Made by a program: the position numbers and the translations under genes. Below, piece after piece: positions 1 through 11,967 of a stretch of 64,000 bases of DNA. Position 1 is the stretch's first letter. Each line of letters starts with the position of its first letter. The notes under the pieces are model-generated. The model ran no database searches. It saw nothing but the letters and a program-made list of their open reading frames with translations, and had not been told where the DNA came from. This DNA comes from Calocera cornea HHB12733. Its lineage: Eukaryota > Basidiomycota > Dacrymycetes > Dacrymycetales > Dacrymycetaceae. Location: positions 161,138 through 225,137 of the forward strand of contig KV423936.1 of assembly GCA_001632435.1 (NCBI GenBank), written 5' to 3'.

Positions 1-43
1 TGCCCAACCAACCAACCGAACCGAACACAGTACAGTACATCCA

Positions 44-305
44 ATGGCTGTAAGCCCCCTCTCCTCTCCTATGATGAAGGGCAGACATGTCAACGCTGAC
101 GCTGACGCTGACGGGCAGGCCACCGCCCAGACCGTCACTGCCACCCCCGTGAACTCCGGCTCGTGCGCGGCGGGCGCGTGCACCTGCGCGTGCGACAGCT
201 GCAAGCAGGCGTGCCAGTGCAGCGTACGCCGCTCTCCCCCCCCTCGCGCGTGATCCTTGCTAACGGGCACCGGGCGCTGGGCAGACCGACGCGTGCAAGT
301 GCTGA
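44..305 (+). CDS. small metallothionein-like Cys-rich peptide (3 exons)
   Basis: Predicted 43-residue peptide joined from exons 44-49, 119-223 and 285-305. Introns 50-118 and 224-284 both have GT..AG ends and a CTGAC/CTAAC-like branch sequence shortly before the acceptor. The N-terminal half is free of cysteine. The C-terminal half carries nine cysteines at about residues 18, 23, 25, 27, 30, 34, 36, 41 and 43, including the runs CTCAC, CQC and a terminal CKC, with no aromatic residues or histidine. This is the CxC/CxxC pattern of copper- or zinc-binding metallothioneins, which buffer Cu(I), Zn or Cd in the cytosol. Reading through the first intron would give a longer product starting MAVSPLSS; the spliced form starting MAATAQTV is preferred because both introns are consensus. 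Metal choice cannot be read from the sequence. The upstream promoter lies outside the window. Confidence 0.68.
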
Positions 306-921
306 GCACCGCACTCCGCCGCCTCCTGGCCGTACGAGAGCAGGGGTGACGGGCGCCGCCCGGTCGTCGGTTGTTCACAAGCAGACTCAGTTGCGTAGGG
401 ATGTCGGTGTCGGTGTATGTGACGGGCAGGGGAGTGGGGCAAGTGCGCGGATGAAGTGCACGTCCCCGGAGTGGAGTTGACTATGATATGCCATTGTTGT
501 ACCACGCTGGAGTGTGTGTGTGTGCGGAAGCAATCGCCGCCCCTGTGCGAAACCGTTGGGCACACAGCGCACGCCTCGCCGCCGTCCAAAGTGCGCCCGC
601 GAGCTGGTAGCGGGCGGTGGGCGGCCCCGTTCGGCGGGCGTTGGAGGGCAGTCGCGTGCGCCGATCGGGGGGCACGGGCGGAGGGCGGGACTGGGGCGGT
701 ACGCGATGCTGTGAAGAAGGGGAGTGCCTTTCATGAGCGGGGGCATTTCGGTGGGGCCACGTGTGCACCGCCACTGGGGGGTCGCCTGCAAAAGCGGACA
801 TGACGCGTACTGTAGCGCACCGTCGGCGGCGGTCGCTCTTGCCTGCGCACGCTCAGCACGCTCTGCACGCTCGCCCCTGCTCTCTTCCCCAACGGCTCGT
901 CGCCCACCCGCCCCAACGACA

Positions 922-3900
922 ATGTCGATCGGGGCCGCGTCTGGCCCGCCCATGCCGTCGAAGGAGGCGCTCCCCGCGCACCCGCTGCTCTCCCCCGCCC
1001 CGTCCCACCCGGCCACGCCCTCCCTCGCCGCATCGACTCCCCCGAAATACGTGCCCTACACCCCGCGCCACCGCCCAGTCGCCTCCACGTCGACCGCCTC
1101 CGCCCTCACGAGCACGAACAACGCCACGGGCAGCCCGACCAGCTCGGGCGCGGCGGGCGGGGCCACCCGGGAGCTGCAGCGGCAGAACATGAAGAGCGAG
1201 GTGCAGGGGTTGGGCCTCAGCGGGGACAGCGCAGGCTGGGGCATGCTCGATCGCCTCAGCAGCCTCGCCGCGGCCGACGAGGAGTGGGAGGAGGTATGGG
1301 GCGTCCTCACCCTCGGTCACGTGCGTCCTTCTCTCCCCGCCCATCGCACTTTGGCTGACGGGTGGCGTGTGCTGCAGGCGACGCTGTTGCTCCCCCGCGA
1401 GCCGCTCCCCAACAGCGACATCACCCCCGAGCTCGTCCGGGACCACATCGTCTTCCTCCCCCCGCCCACCGCCTCCCCGACGCCCCTCGTCACCCTCGCC
1501 GGCCTCCGCGGCGTCGTACACACCCCCCACCTCACCTTCCGCTCCTCCCTCCCGACCGACTCGACCCAGTTCACCAACCTCATCGCCCCCCTCACCCGCG
1601 CCCAGACACTCCACAGCCTGGCCCCCTTGCCGCACCAGACAGTCCCAGACCTCCCGGTGCCCTACCCGACCTTCACCCTCTCCGGCGGCCCCACCCCCGT
1701 CCCCCTCCCCCCGCGCCCGTCCCTCGTGCCCCCGCCCCTGCCCACACGGCCAAAGCCAGCCGCGCACACGAACCGGCTCGTCAGCCTCCCCTTCGCCTCC
1801 CTCTTCGCGTCCAAGTCCCCCGCCCCGACCCCCACCGTGCCCGCCCCGACCCCCGCAGCACACTCGGCCCCGGCGTCTCCCTCCCCCGCCGGGAGCGGCA
1901 CCGGCCTCGGCACCGGCCCAGCGGCAGCAGCAGCGGCCGAAGGGCCGACCATCGCCGTCTGGCCGGTGGACCACGTCCTCCGCACCCGCGACATCTCGCG
2001 CGACATGGGCCGCGCCGTGCGCGCCGAGATCAAGTGCGCGCTGGCCGGCCTCCCCAGCTGGCTCCCAGACCGCGTGACCACATTCGTCGCGCCCTACCTG
2101 CCCGTCGTCAAGCCGGCCAAGCCGAGCAAGCTGCGCACCTCCCTCGCGGGCCCGCCCAGCCCCGCGCCCGAAGCCGCCCCGAGCTCGGACGCGTTCCAGG
2201 CGTTCTACGCCGCGGTCGCGAGCGACTTGCAGCTGTACTACGAGCACTCGAGCAGCCCTACCGGCTCCCTCCTCCTGCGCAGGGGGAGCAAGGAGCTCGA
2301 GCGGGACAAGCCCCAGTCCCAGGCCCGCGCGGAAGACGACCCAGAGCCAGACGAAAAGTCCCTCCTTACCACGTCCTCCTCCGACCCCTCCACCTCGGCC
2401 CGCACAACACTAGACAGGATCGAGTCCCTCGTCTGTACGCTCCTGTTCGACCGCCTCTTCCGCCCCGCCGACTCGGACGACGAGCGGCACGACGAGGCGC
2501 TCGCGAGCCGGATCGCCGCGCTGAACATGCTCGATTTGGGCCTCGAGCATCTGGGCGTCGACGTCATTGGCAGCGACGGCGGGAGCGGCGAGCGGGGCGT
2601 CGAGGATGTGGTCAGGGCCTGTGGGCAGGGTAAGGCGCTCCAACGCTCGGGAACCCTGATTGTAGCGTGCTGAGCCCGGCCTCTGTCTGTAGAACTGCAG
2701 AAACTCGTCCACCACCAAGCACCAAAGGACAAGGCAGCCATCCTCGTCTCGGCCCACAAGCTCGTCGCGGACGGACTCGCCCGCCTCCCGCCCCTCCGAC
2801 TCCGCCCCGAGCCAGAGATGGAGGAGACGACCGCTCGCCCAGCTTTGCTGCCTGAGGTCGCGCAGGAGCAGGAGCACGCGGGGGACCTCACGGCCCGCCC
2901 GAACGGGTTCGGGAGCAAGCAGGAGCAGGAGCAGGAGCTGCAGCAGGAGCAGGAGCTGCAGGAGCACGTGAACGGGCATGTCGTGCATGGGCATGGCAGC
3001 TCGATGGAGGAGGAGCTCGAGCTCGCCCAGCAGGAGAGCGTCACCGGCGCTACATCTGGGATTGGGGCTGGGGCTGGGGACCAGGAGGGCGGGCAGGAGG
3101 TCATGGTCCGCACGCCCCCGCCTGTTCCTACCCTGCAATTCCCGCCCGACCGTGTCGGGGATGCCCAGCCGCCTGCCGAAGCACCTGAGCAGGAGCACCC
3201 GCACCCACACCCGCACCAGCACCCCCCGCCCCTGCCCCCGCGGCATCACTCCCCCTCCCCCGCGCGCTCCTCCCTCGCCTCGGCCTCGGCCCACTCCTCC
3301 CCCGCGCCCCAAGCGACCGCCGCGGCGGACCTGATGCTCCCGCTCATCATCTTCGCCGTGGTCAAGTCGAACCCTGCGCAGCTGGTCAGCCACCTGCTGT
3401 ACGTGCAGCGGTACCGCGACTCGTCCGTCGGCGGGGAGGAGAACTACTGCTTGATCAACCTCAGCGCCGTCGTCGAGTTCTTGGAGCATGTCGATCTGGG
3501 CGTGCTGGGCCTTGGCGGCCAGGACAAGGTGCTCAGGTACGCCCTTGTCGTCGTTGTCAGTCATGCGAGAGGCACTGATATCATGGTGTTGTACTGTAGT
3601 ATTGATGACCTCACGCCGATCCCGCTCATCCGCTCGCCCCAAGCGCAAGCGCAGGCCGAAGCGGTCGAGAACATGGGCGGCCGCCTGCGGGGCACCGTCA
3701 ACCAAGTGGGCGAGCTGGCCGCCTCGACGAACAAGGTCATCTCCGGCGTCGTCGACTCGTCCTTCTCTGCCCTGCGCGGGCTGCTGAGCCAGGGCCCTCT
3801 GTCCGCCGAGCCGATCTCGCCGGCGGACGATCTCGCCAAGATCGCACCGTGGAACGCGAGCCGGCCGGGCTTTGGCCTGCTCAGGCGCGCAAGCGGCTTC

Positions 3901-4668
3901 TCGATCGCTAGCATGGCTGCGAGCTTGCCGGGCGGGCACGGGCGCACGCGCAGCATGCATGGCCGGGAGGAGGAGGATGACGAGGAGGGCGGCCGCCCGC
4001 TTGTCAACGTCAGTTCCCGCCCTAACTCGATCCGCGAGGAGATCGAGACGGAGAGCGAGGAGGGGGAGGAGGGCTCGGAGGACGAGACGACCGGCACGTC
4101 CGGCCAGACGGAGGAAGAGGACGAAGCGGAGGACGAGGACGAGGAGCGCGAGCGCGGCTACCGGAGCGACGTGCGCAGCGTACGGAGCTTCAGCAGCATG
4201 ATGTCCCGCGAGAGCAGGGAGCGCGACGAGCGCCGCGAGAGGATGAGCATACACGATCGTCTGGCGAGCATGGCCGCCGGCCGGTTCAACACCAAGGGCG
4301 CTGCCGCCGCCGCCGCCGGGCAGGGCCAGCCGGAAGGCTCGCGCAGGCAGACAGCGTCCCCGCCCCGCTCAAGGCGCACCTCGCTCTTATCGCCCACGCT
4401 GCCGTCGGGGTACGCCCACCCCCCGGCCTCCGACTCCCGCTCGCCCTCCCCGCGCGAGCAGTCCCCCGCCCGCGCCTCGCCCGCTTCCGCACTCGCTGCG
4501 CCTCTGCCCCCTCCCGTGCCCATATCGATCCCCAAGGTCGCCGGGCCCAACACGCGGTTCATGACGTGCAGCCCGGACGAGCTGAGGCTCAGCGAGATCG
4601 GCGAGCTGCTCAGGGAGTACAGGCGCGTTGTTGGGGCGCTGCACGAGGCGGGCGGATTCGACGAGTGA
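922..4668 (+). CDS. VPS9-domain Rab5-type guanine nucleotide exchange factor
   Basis: About 1187 residues from exons 922-1320, 1378-2629, 2693-3536 and 3600-4668. All introns have GT..AG ends and keep the frame. The N-terminal half is proline/serine-rich and probably disordered. A helical region (about residues 370-600) precedes the VPS9 core encoded around 3325-3540, seen as DLMLPLIIFAVVKSNP, SHLLYVQRYRD and ENYCLINLSAVVEFLEH. VPS9 domains load GTP onto Rab5/Vps21 on early endosomes. Between the helical part and the core is a long low-complexity insert with Gln-Glu repeats and a His-Pro run. The C-terminal third is acidic then Ser/Pro-rich and ends in a short conserved-looking stretch (DELRLSEIGELLREYRRVV). 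The start at 922 was chosen because upstream in-frame sequence looks like leader and promoter. Domain assignment is firm; the insert's role is unknown. Confidence 0.85.
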
Positions 4669-5004
4669 ACGACACGGATACGTACATTTGTCGGTCTCGT
4701 GGGATGTGGGAGTGGGGATGGTGGGGGGTTGAGTTTTGTTGCATGCAAATGTTCATAGCCCTTCACACACCCGCATGGTTATGCAGCACCGCACTTTGAC
4801 AGTTTTTAATGGTATACCACGTATGTGCATACATCCGTCGCGGCCAGTCGTGAAGAACATGACTGCGCAACAAAGCTGTCGACACGCGGTAGAGATGGAG
4901 TTCATGAGAACACATGCATTGCGCAGACATAGAAGCATAGCATGATACACCGCGTCGCCGCCCCTGTCAGACCAGAGCCACAGCCCATACTAAGCCACGC
5001 CCAT

Positions 5005-5693
5005 CTACTCAGACGCCGGCTTGACCTTCTTCTTCGCGATGGTGTTCTCCCTGCACACGCCACGTTAAATAAACATATTCTGAAATTGGAGGATATGTGG
5101 TAGGGGACGCACCTGAAGCCGTTCTTGAACCGCCTGCTGACCTCCTTGAGGTAGCGCATGCGGCCCGTGCCGGTCGTCTTTCTCCTCTTGGCCTTCTGGC
5201 CCCACTCGTACGAGCGGATCTTGGCCGAGGGGTAGCCGCAGGAGGCGCAGGCTGAACGACGGCAAAGCCATGGTCAGCAAGGTGGGATGGAGAGACGGGA
5301 GGGGGAGGGGACGCACTCTTGTGCTGCCTGTGGAACGCACGGTTCCCGCACCGCCGGCAGAGCGTGTGCGACTTTGTGTGCCGCTTACCGAAGGAGGAGG
5401 TACCCTTGGACTAGAGAAGGCGGTCAGTGTATGCTCTGAAGCTGCGGTGCGCGGGGCTGGTTGTGGGTAGAGAGCGGATGGCGGACGACACGGTGGTCCG
5501 GGCGGGGCGTGCGACGGGGCAGAGGTGAGCAGCCGTTGAAAATGCACGAGCAGACTGCCGTGGACCGTCTGCCCGACAGCACAATCCTCACGCCCATGCA
5601 AAGCACCCCTCCACTCCGCCCATCCACAGCCTTGCAACGCCCAGCCATCCCACTCTCCGCGCCGCACACCGGCCCCAGAGAGGTGCTCACCAT
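5005..5693 (-). CDS. RPL37: 60S ribosomal protein eL37
   Basis: 93 residues from complement(5005-5050, 5113-5251, 5317-5410, 5691-5693). The product reads [12 protein letters not shown], then CRRC and CASC (the two CxxC pairs of the eL37 zinc site), then [16 protein letters not shown] and ends KVKPASE. This matches eL37 in length and order, a structural protein of the large ribosomal subunit contacting 25S rRNA. The first coding exon is the ATG alone; a 280-base intron (5411-5690) starts directly after it with GTGAGC. An intron right after the start codon is common in ribosomal protein genes and may carry regulatory elements; no convincing box C/D or H/ACA snoRNA was seen in it. The other introns are 62-65 nt. 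Confidence 0.95.
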
Positions 5694-6050
5694 CCTTGGG
5701 TATTTTGTCGCTGTCGAAGTGTCGTGTCGTACGCAGCGGTCTTCGCCTCCTTGGGTACGGCCCCTCGCACTTTCGAATTGCCCCCGGGAGGGTGCCTCCG
5801 CCACGGCGTGCGCTGTACAGTACTTCAGGGCGGGCCCTCCCCACAGCCGCAGTGGCGGTGCTGCCGACGCGTGATCGCGAACGTGCGGGAAGACCCGGCA
5901 CGTGATGTGTGGTGTGTCGCGTCTGCGGGTCGGTGTGCCGCGTGTGCCGGGATGGGTTGACCTCGTGCGGCGACCGCAACACGCATTTCGACAGCTTGCT
6001 CTTGCACTTCGACGGCGACCACAGCCTTGACGCCGACGCCGACAGTCACT

Positions 6051-8596
6051 ATGCCCACTAACGAGAACAAGGTACCCTTCCCCCACTACCGCTATTCCAC
6101 ATTGTATACTGACAACATCCGCGGCGTAGCCACTCGGCCCCGCCTCCCGCCTCCCGCGCCCCGCCTCCTCCCCCGACAAAGCGCCCCCCTCCCGGGCCAT
6201 CAAGCGCAAAGCCTCGGACGACACCGCCTCACTCGCGCAGCAGCGGCCCAGCAAGGCACCCGCCCTCCCCCTCAGCACGAGCATCACCAACCGCCCCGCG
6301 GGGCTGAGGGCGTCAATGCGCGCGACGGAGCGCGAGCGCGGATTCGCACCTACCACCGCGGCGGCCAGGAGCAAGAGACCGGAGAAGGCGGCGCTTACCC
6401 TGCCCAAGGCACCCCAGATTACCAGGACGGCGGCGGAACGGACTGCGAGCCAGAGGCAGCTGGCGCAGACGAGCAGGGTCAGGCCGCCTAGTGTCACCGA
6501 AACGCGGGGCAGGCCCGGCAGTGGCGCGCTGGGGAAGAGCGTATTAGGCCGTGCAGCGGCTGCGAGCCCACAGACGGAGGATAGCAGGGTTGCTAGCATC
6601 CTGGAGGAGATCAAGAATGAATTTGTGACCAACCGGGCGGAGAGTAAGCGCCTCCCTTCTGTCTGTGTATTATGGCCTTGCTGATGACTTGTGCAGTGGC
6701 CGCGCTCAAAGCGTTCAAAGACCAGCTCACGGTCGAGCAGCTGACCACGATCCGCCAGGTAGAAGTCGACGTCGGGCGACAGTACCAAGCCTCCACCGCC
6801 GAGTTGGAGTCGCTCCGCTCCGCACACGCGCGCGAGCGGCAAGACTGGGAGATCGAGCGGATGAAGCTTGACCGCGAGCTGCGCGAAGTGCGCGAGGACC
6901 TGCGTATCGCGCGGGACGACCTTGGGCGGGAGCGGGAGACATCTGCTGCGCTCAGGCGGGCCATGGTCGAGCAGAGCAACCAGCACTTGACGCTCGAGAC
7001 GCAGGTGTCGGCCCTGCGCGCGCAGGGGCACGGGCTGGCGGAGGAGGTGAGGGGCCGGGAGGCGCGCGTGGGCGAGCTGGAGATGGCGCTCGAGCGGGAG
7101 CGCGCAGTCGTTAGGGAACGGGAGCAGGAGCTGAGGGAGGCCGAGGGGTTAAGGAGGAAGCTGCATAATACTGTGATGGAGCTCAAGGGGAACATTCGCG
7201 TGTTCTGCAGGGTGCGGCCGGTGTTGCGTGAGTGCCTGTTATATGAGCCTATCCATGGTGGAGGCAGTGGCTGATGAGGGGATAGCGCATGAGAGGCAGA
7301 ACGAGGAAGGCATGGCCATGATCGCCTTTCCCGGGAAGGAGAGCAGGGAGATCGTGCTTTCGCAGTCGTCGGAGACCGCTACTGGTGGCTCGAGGGAGGC
7401 GGTGATGCCCTTCTCCTTCGATCGGGTATGCCCTCCATTCAGTCCTAGGGCCATTAAAGCTGATGTCCTTCCAGGTCTTCCAACCCCAAGCCACGCAATC
7501 CGAGGTCTTCGAAGAGATCTCGCAGCTCGCCCAGTCCTGCACAGACGGGTACAACGTCTGCATCTTCGGGTACGGCCAGACCTCGTCGGGCAAGACGTAC
7601 ACCATGGAGGGCGGCGCGAGCGACGACGCGGCGGGGATGATCCCACGGGCGGTGCGGCAGATCTTTGAGGTTACGCAGGAGCTCAAGGGGAGAGGTTGGA
7701 CCTATAGGATGGAGGGCCAGTTCTTGGAGATTGTGAGTCGAGCTGATGCCGCTCTGGCCTTTGCTTGCTTTGCGGTGGGGACGGGGACTGATGCGCTGCA
7801 GTACAATGAGACGATCAATGACTTGCTTGGAACTGGAGAGATCGACAAGAAGAAACACGAGATCAAGCATGAGAAGAATGGCAGGACAACCGTCACGGAT
7901 GTTGTTATTCGTACGTTCCCTTGGATGCTGAAGAGGCTGTAATTGCTCATGATGACCGCAGTGCCTCTCGAGTCGCCTTCTCAGGTCCGCAATCTCCTTA
8001 TGCGTGCTCAAAGCCGTCGTACAGTGCACGCAACCCTCATGAACGAGCGCTCTTCGCGCTCTCACTCTGTGTTCACCCTCCGTGTCAGCGGCAACAACCC
8101 CCTCACCGGCGAGTCGTGCGACGGCTGCCTGAACCTGGTGGATCTGGCCGGTTCGGAGCGCCTGGCCACTAGCGGTGCCGCGAACGACAAGGAGCGGCTA
8201 AAGGAGACGCAAGCGATCAACAAGAGCCTGAGCGCGTTGGGCGACGTGATCGCGGCGCTGGGCGAGAAGAGCGCGGCGGACAAGGGCCACGTGCCGTATC
8301 GCAACTCCAAGTTGACGTACCTGCTGCAGAACTCGCTCTCCGGCAACTCAAAGACGCTCGTAAGGTTGCCGGTTACCTGCGGTCGGATGGCGTGCTCATC
8401 AGAACGTGTAGATGGTTCTCAACTTGTCGCCCCTTGCGGCCCATCTTAACGAGTCCTTGTGCTCACTGCGCTTCGCAACGAAGGTGGTCGTATGATCACC
8501 ACTTCTGGGGATAGCGCTGACTAGCATTCCCGCCCGCAGGTCAACAACACTCAAATCGGCACAGCCCGCAAGCAGCAGGCCAGGATCTCTTCATGA
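6051..8596 (+). CDS. kinesin-14 (Kar3-type) C-terminal motor protein
   Basis: About 699 residues from nine exons: 6051-6071, 6130-6643, 6697-7227, 7286-7425, 7475-7732, 7802-7910, 7962-8359, 8412-8483 and 8540-8596. The N-terminus is basic and Pro/Ser-rich with a possible nuclear signal (AIKRKASDD). A coiled coil of Glu/Arg-rich heptads spans about residues 195-355. The motor follows at the C-terminus: neck [13 protein letters not shown]-loop [14 protein letters not shown], switch [10 protein letters not shown] and switch [10 protein letters not shown], ending about 20 residues after [12 protein letters not shown]-terminal motor with this neck defines kinesin-14, minus-end-directed motors for spindle assembly and karyogamy. 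All nucleotide-binding motifs are intact. It lies 3.4 kb from DAD3, another spindle gene. Confidence 0.93.
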
Positions 8597-11500
8597 TATC
8601 ACCCTGCCACCACGGAACATCTTTAGCGGAAATTGCATCCTCTGATGGCGCGACGCCACGCCCTTCCTATCGCCCCAGCAAGCGGGTGAAATTGTTTTTG
8701 CTATCTTATTGCGTCACCCCTTTGTATTCTCTTCGTAGAGCCCGACCACTGCTTCTGTACAGCGCTTATCCGCGTCCTATCGAGATTACAATCTTGTATA
8801 CCCATCGGAAGGCGCAAGACAAACGTGTTGACAACATGCCCGGCGCTCGCAGACCACGCCCGATGTATTGGTTGCCAGGGGAAACATTCCTACCGAATCA
8901 GGATGGGTCCCTCCTTGCTTTATTTGGATGGAAACCGCCCACTCCGCAATTCCCCAAAGGGGACGCTGGCGGTGATTGCGTGAAAACACTTTCTCCTTCT
9001 GGAGAACCTCGGCGAAAAGCCAGATAGGGAATGGGTCGTACCATATAGCGGGCTGCCCGGAGCCCGACGGGCTGCGTCGGCAATGATAACAAGAATAGCT
9101 TGCCGAAGACGCTGACACGCAGCGACCGCTTCTGATATTTTCCGGTGTTGCACGGAACAAAAGCTGCTTCTGCGCCCAGGATCTCGGGGGAGATGTCCGT
9201 GGGCGTGTAACGCCTCCTTTCCTCCGAGCTCTGATCCAACTCCACCTGTTCCTGGTCCTGCAAGAGAATCGAGAAAGGAGAAAAGAAAGGTCTGGTCAAC
9301 CTTCCTGGTGTTCCGATGCCAAGGTTGCAAATTGTTACAGCTTCGCGGAAATTCGCGCCAGTTGAGATCAGCAATCAGGACTCCTTAGCGACGCGAGATC
9401 ACATGGCTTTATGCGGAGCACTCCGTGAAAGGTTCACTCCGTATAAAGAGTATGGATTGCGACAAAATGGATTACTTTGGCATGATCCGAGCGGTCCGGC
9501 CACAGGGAAATGCCAATGGCTACCGGCCACCGATAACTCGGTGGTGGCCGGATTGTGTGTAACCAACAAATCTATTCCCAGCTCGCGCCTGACCACAGAG
9601 GGCATCGCAAATCCACCCTCCTCAAAGAAAGACCGTGGAGAGGACCCCGGGACACTAAACCAGACCACCAGCGACCAAAGCAGGTGGCAAAGGTAGAGTT
9701 GGGTCCCGAGCCTGTGTCCAATTTGAGAAGGCCGGAGGTCCTCGGGATACCTGCACTATGGAGCGAGAGACTCAAGCTTCTGCCGTTGCCCGTGTATGTG
9801 TGCGATCCTCCTGGTGCTATTTGGGAAATATTTCCACTCATCGCAAGACAAGGGTGACTTACACTTCTGCTCCACTAGTTGGCTTGCTGGGCCCGACCGG
9901 CCCCATAAGGCCCCAGTGTAAGTTGAAGTCTTAAGTGCAAGCCCCATCGATAGCACGATTGTGATAAAGTTCTCGTCCTAGAGCCACAGAAGTCAGGCAC
10001 GATAAACATTCCAACGGGGCTCCGAAATTCAGCATACCTGCAAGCCCAGAAAATAACGTGAACTGTCCACCCTGACCTGTCCACCGAGTCCGATGGCACC
10101 GCAAGGACGAGCTAAAACTCCGGGGACTGCGCGTCTGAATCGCCGATATTGGCCGGAACCTTGCGAGGGCGCCTGCAATCTCACGCCTGCAATCTCAGCA
10201 GGCGCCACAGCGGTTAAATGCGCTCGCAACGTGGAATGGCATCCTCAGAAAGGGTGCAAAAGCAAGAGCGGTCGTCATCCCATGGGAAGCTTCAGGCGCA
10301 GCAGCGCAATAAAAGCCGGAGATCGCGTGGGAGGAGGCGCCAGATGCGACGCGAGGACTTGCCGAAAGCAGGATAGACTTGCCGACCCTGGCTCCTTTCC
10401 CCATTGTCAACAATTGCCTTCTAACACTGCCGGACCGTGCGCGTGGCCAGGCGCTGAATGTCTGTGCCTTGAATTTGACAAGCAGTCAACAGTACGAGCT
10501 TCGACCCTGCAGGGTTGGACAATTACCGCATTGGCCTATTTAACAATACGATGCTGACAGCGGTATTTGCTCGATGACGTGGGTGGGTGGTCTTGTGCAT
10601 CGGAGCAAAGTGCTTGCAAATCCGGCGTAAGGTCATCCGGCGTATCGGCCTCCGTGTAAACTGGAAACTCTAGAGATAAATCAGTCCGGAGCAATTTTGT
10701 CCGGTGGACGTCAAATGTCGTGGATGTCCGCGCGCAGCATTCCTCCGTGCCACCGTCATATCCGCGCCCGGTGCTCCACGTTGCCAACACAGCACGCTCC
10801 GGCGTCCGGCGTCCGTCACCCGTGATTCTTTCCGTCGCGAAACATTCCAGTCGTCGGCGGTTGTCAACATCCGGCGCTCCACGGCTCGGGCAAAGGAGCG
10901 ATCTGGCAACGCGACGCGATGCGCAAAGGCCAATGTCACCGTTTCGACGTGCAAGTGTCGTGCAAGAGCGGCAACAATTTTGAATGACCGGGACAAAGGG
11001 GGAGGCGCGGCATGCCGTCATACAGTAGTAACATGAGCGCCGTGATGGGCCGATGCCGCCCGCGCCGGCATACATTGCGCCGTGGGCGGGCGCCGCCGGG
11101 CAGCTGATGGCCGTGCTGATGGCCGTGATGAATGCACTAGTTTCGGGTGTAGCGAGCAGCCAAGGCAGGATGGTTTTCAGATGCTTGGGTGTCGTATTGG
11201 AGTGGCACAATGCACCTGTAAACTTGGCAGCGCTCGGCGAACAGATAATCACAGGTGCGGTACTGTCAAGCAACTCAAGGCCAGGTGGTGCGCAGTTGGG
11301 CCGGGAACGCATATCTGTCAAGACCTACAGACGCCGAGCTGTACAGGACTGGTGTCATTTCATAGCTGAGGCACCTTCGTCCCCGGCTTGTCCGAGTTCA
11401 GAGCGCTGTGATCAATATGCTGATCAATAATCGTTTTGAGGTATTGCAGATCAGACCAGGTCGTTGCATAGTTTGTGTTCCGGACCAGATGTGCTGAGAT

Positions 11501-11967
11501 AGGGCCGCTGAGGAGTGCGGGGCAAGCCACGTTGTGAGGCACGTTCGCGGCTCGGGCGCACTCGGGCGCGCGGCACCGCGTACAGGCACAGACGCTCGCG
11601 AGCAGCAGGCACGGTTCAGAGCTTCCGATTACACAGGTACACAATACATGATACTATACAGAAACATGCCCCGAAACTGAAGCAAGACCGCAGAAAGTGA
11701 AGCAAGACTCACAGCAGAAGCGCTGCGGCGCACAGAGCGACCGACCGGTGCCGCCAGACAAACCCCTACTGCTCAGGGTAGGTTTACGGCAGCTGTGATC
11801 CGCCCCGACCCGCCGGCGCGCCCCCTCCCAGCCCGAGTTGTACAGTGCCGAACACCGGGCAACGACCCGCCTCGCAGGGCAGCGGGCAAGCCCCCCTGGT
11901 CCAATCTCGAACGCACCCTCCCTTTTATTCGCAGCGAGGCACGGTTCCGCCCGCCACCCCGAGGACG
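8597..11967. other. gene-poor stretch, no supported gene
   Basis: No open frame here has a recognisable domain or a convincing set of splice sites. GGCCACC- and TCCGGCG-type words recur, for instance an imperfect hairpin near 9520-9545 (CCGGCCACCG with CGGTGGTGGCCGG) and several TCCGGCG copies at 10620-10880. The stretch could be decayed repeat DNA, but no long terminal repeats, target-site duplications or transposase/reverse transcriptase motifs were found by eye. Confidence 0.5.

Noticed and set aside
724..921. An earlier in-frame ATG for the VPS9 gene at 724
   Set aside because: The extra 66 residues have no domain character and overlap what looks like leader and promoter sequence; the ATG at 922 begins a sequence typical of the gene.
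5065..5982. A 305-codon minus-strand frame over the eL37 gene
   Set aside because: It overlaps the spliced ribosomal protein exons in part and otherwise runs through the first intron and upstream DNA with no conserved motif; high G+C keeps it open by chance.
10536..11321. A 261-codon minus-strand frame in the gene-poor stretch
   Set aside because: Composition is irregular, Cys/Arg/Ser-rich, with no recognisable motif or splice pattern; probably chance.
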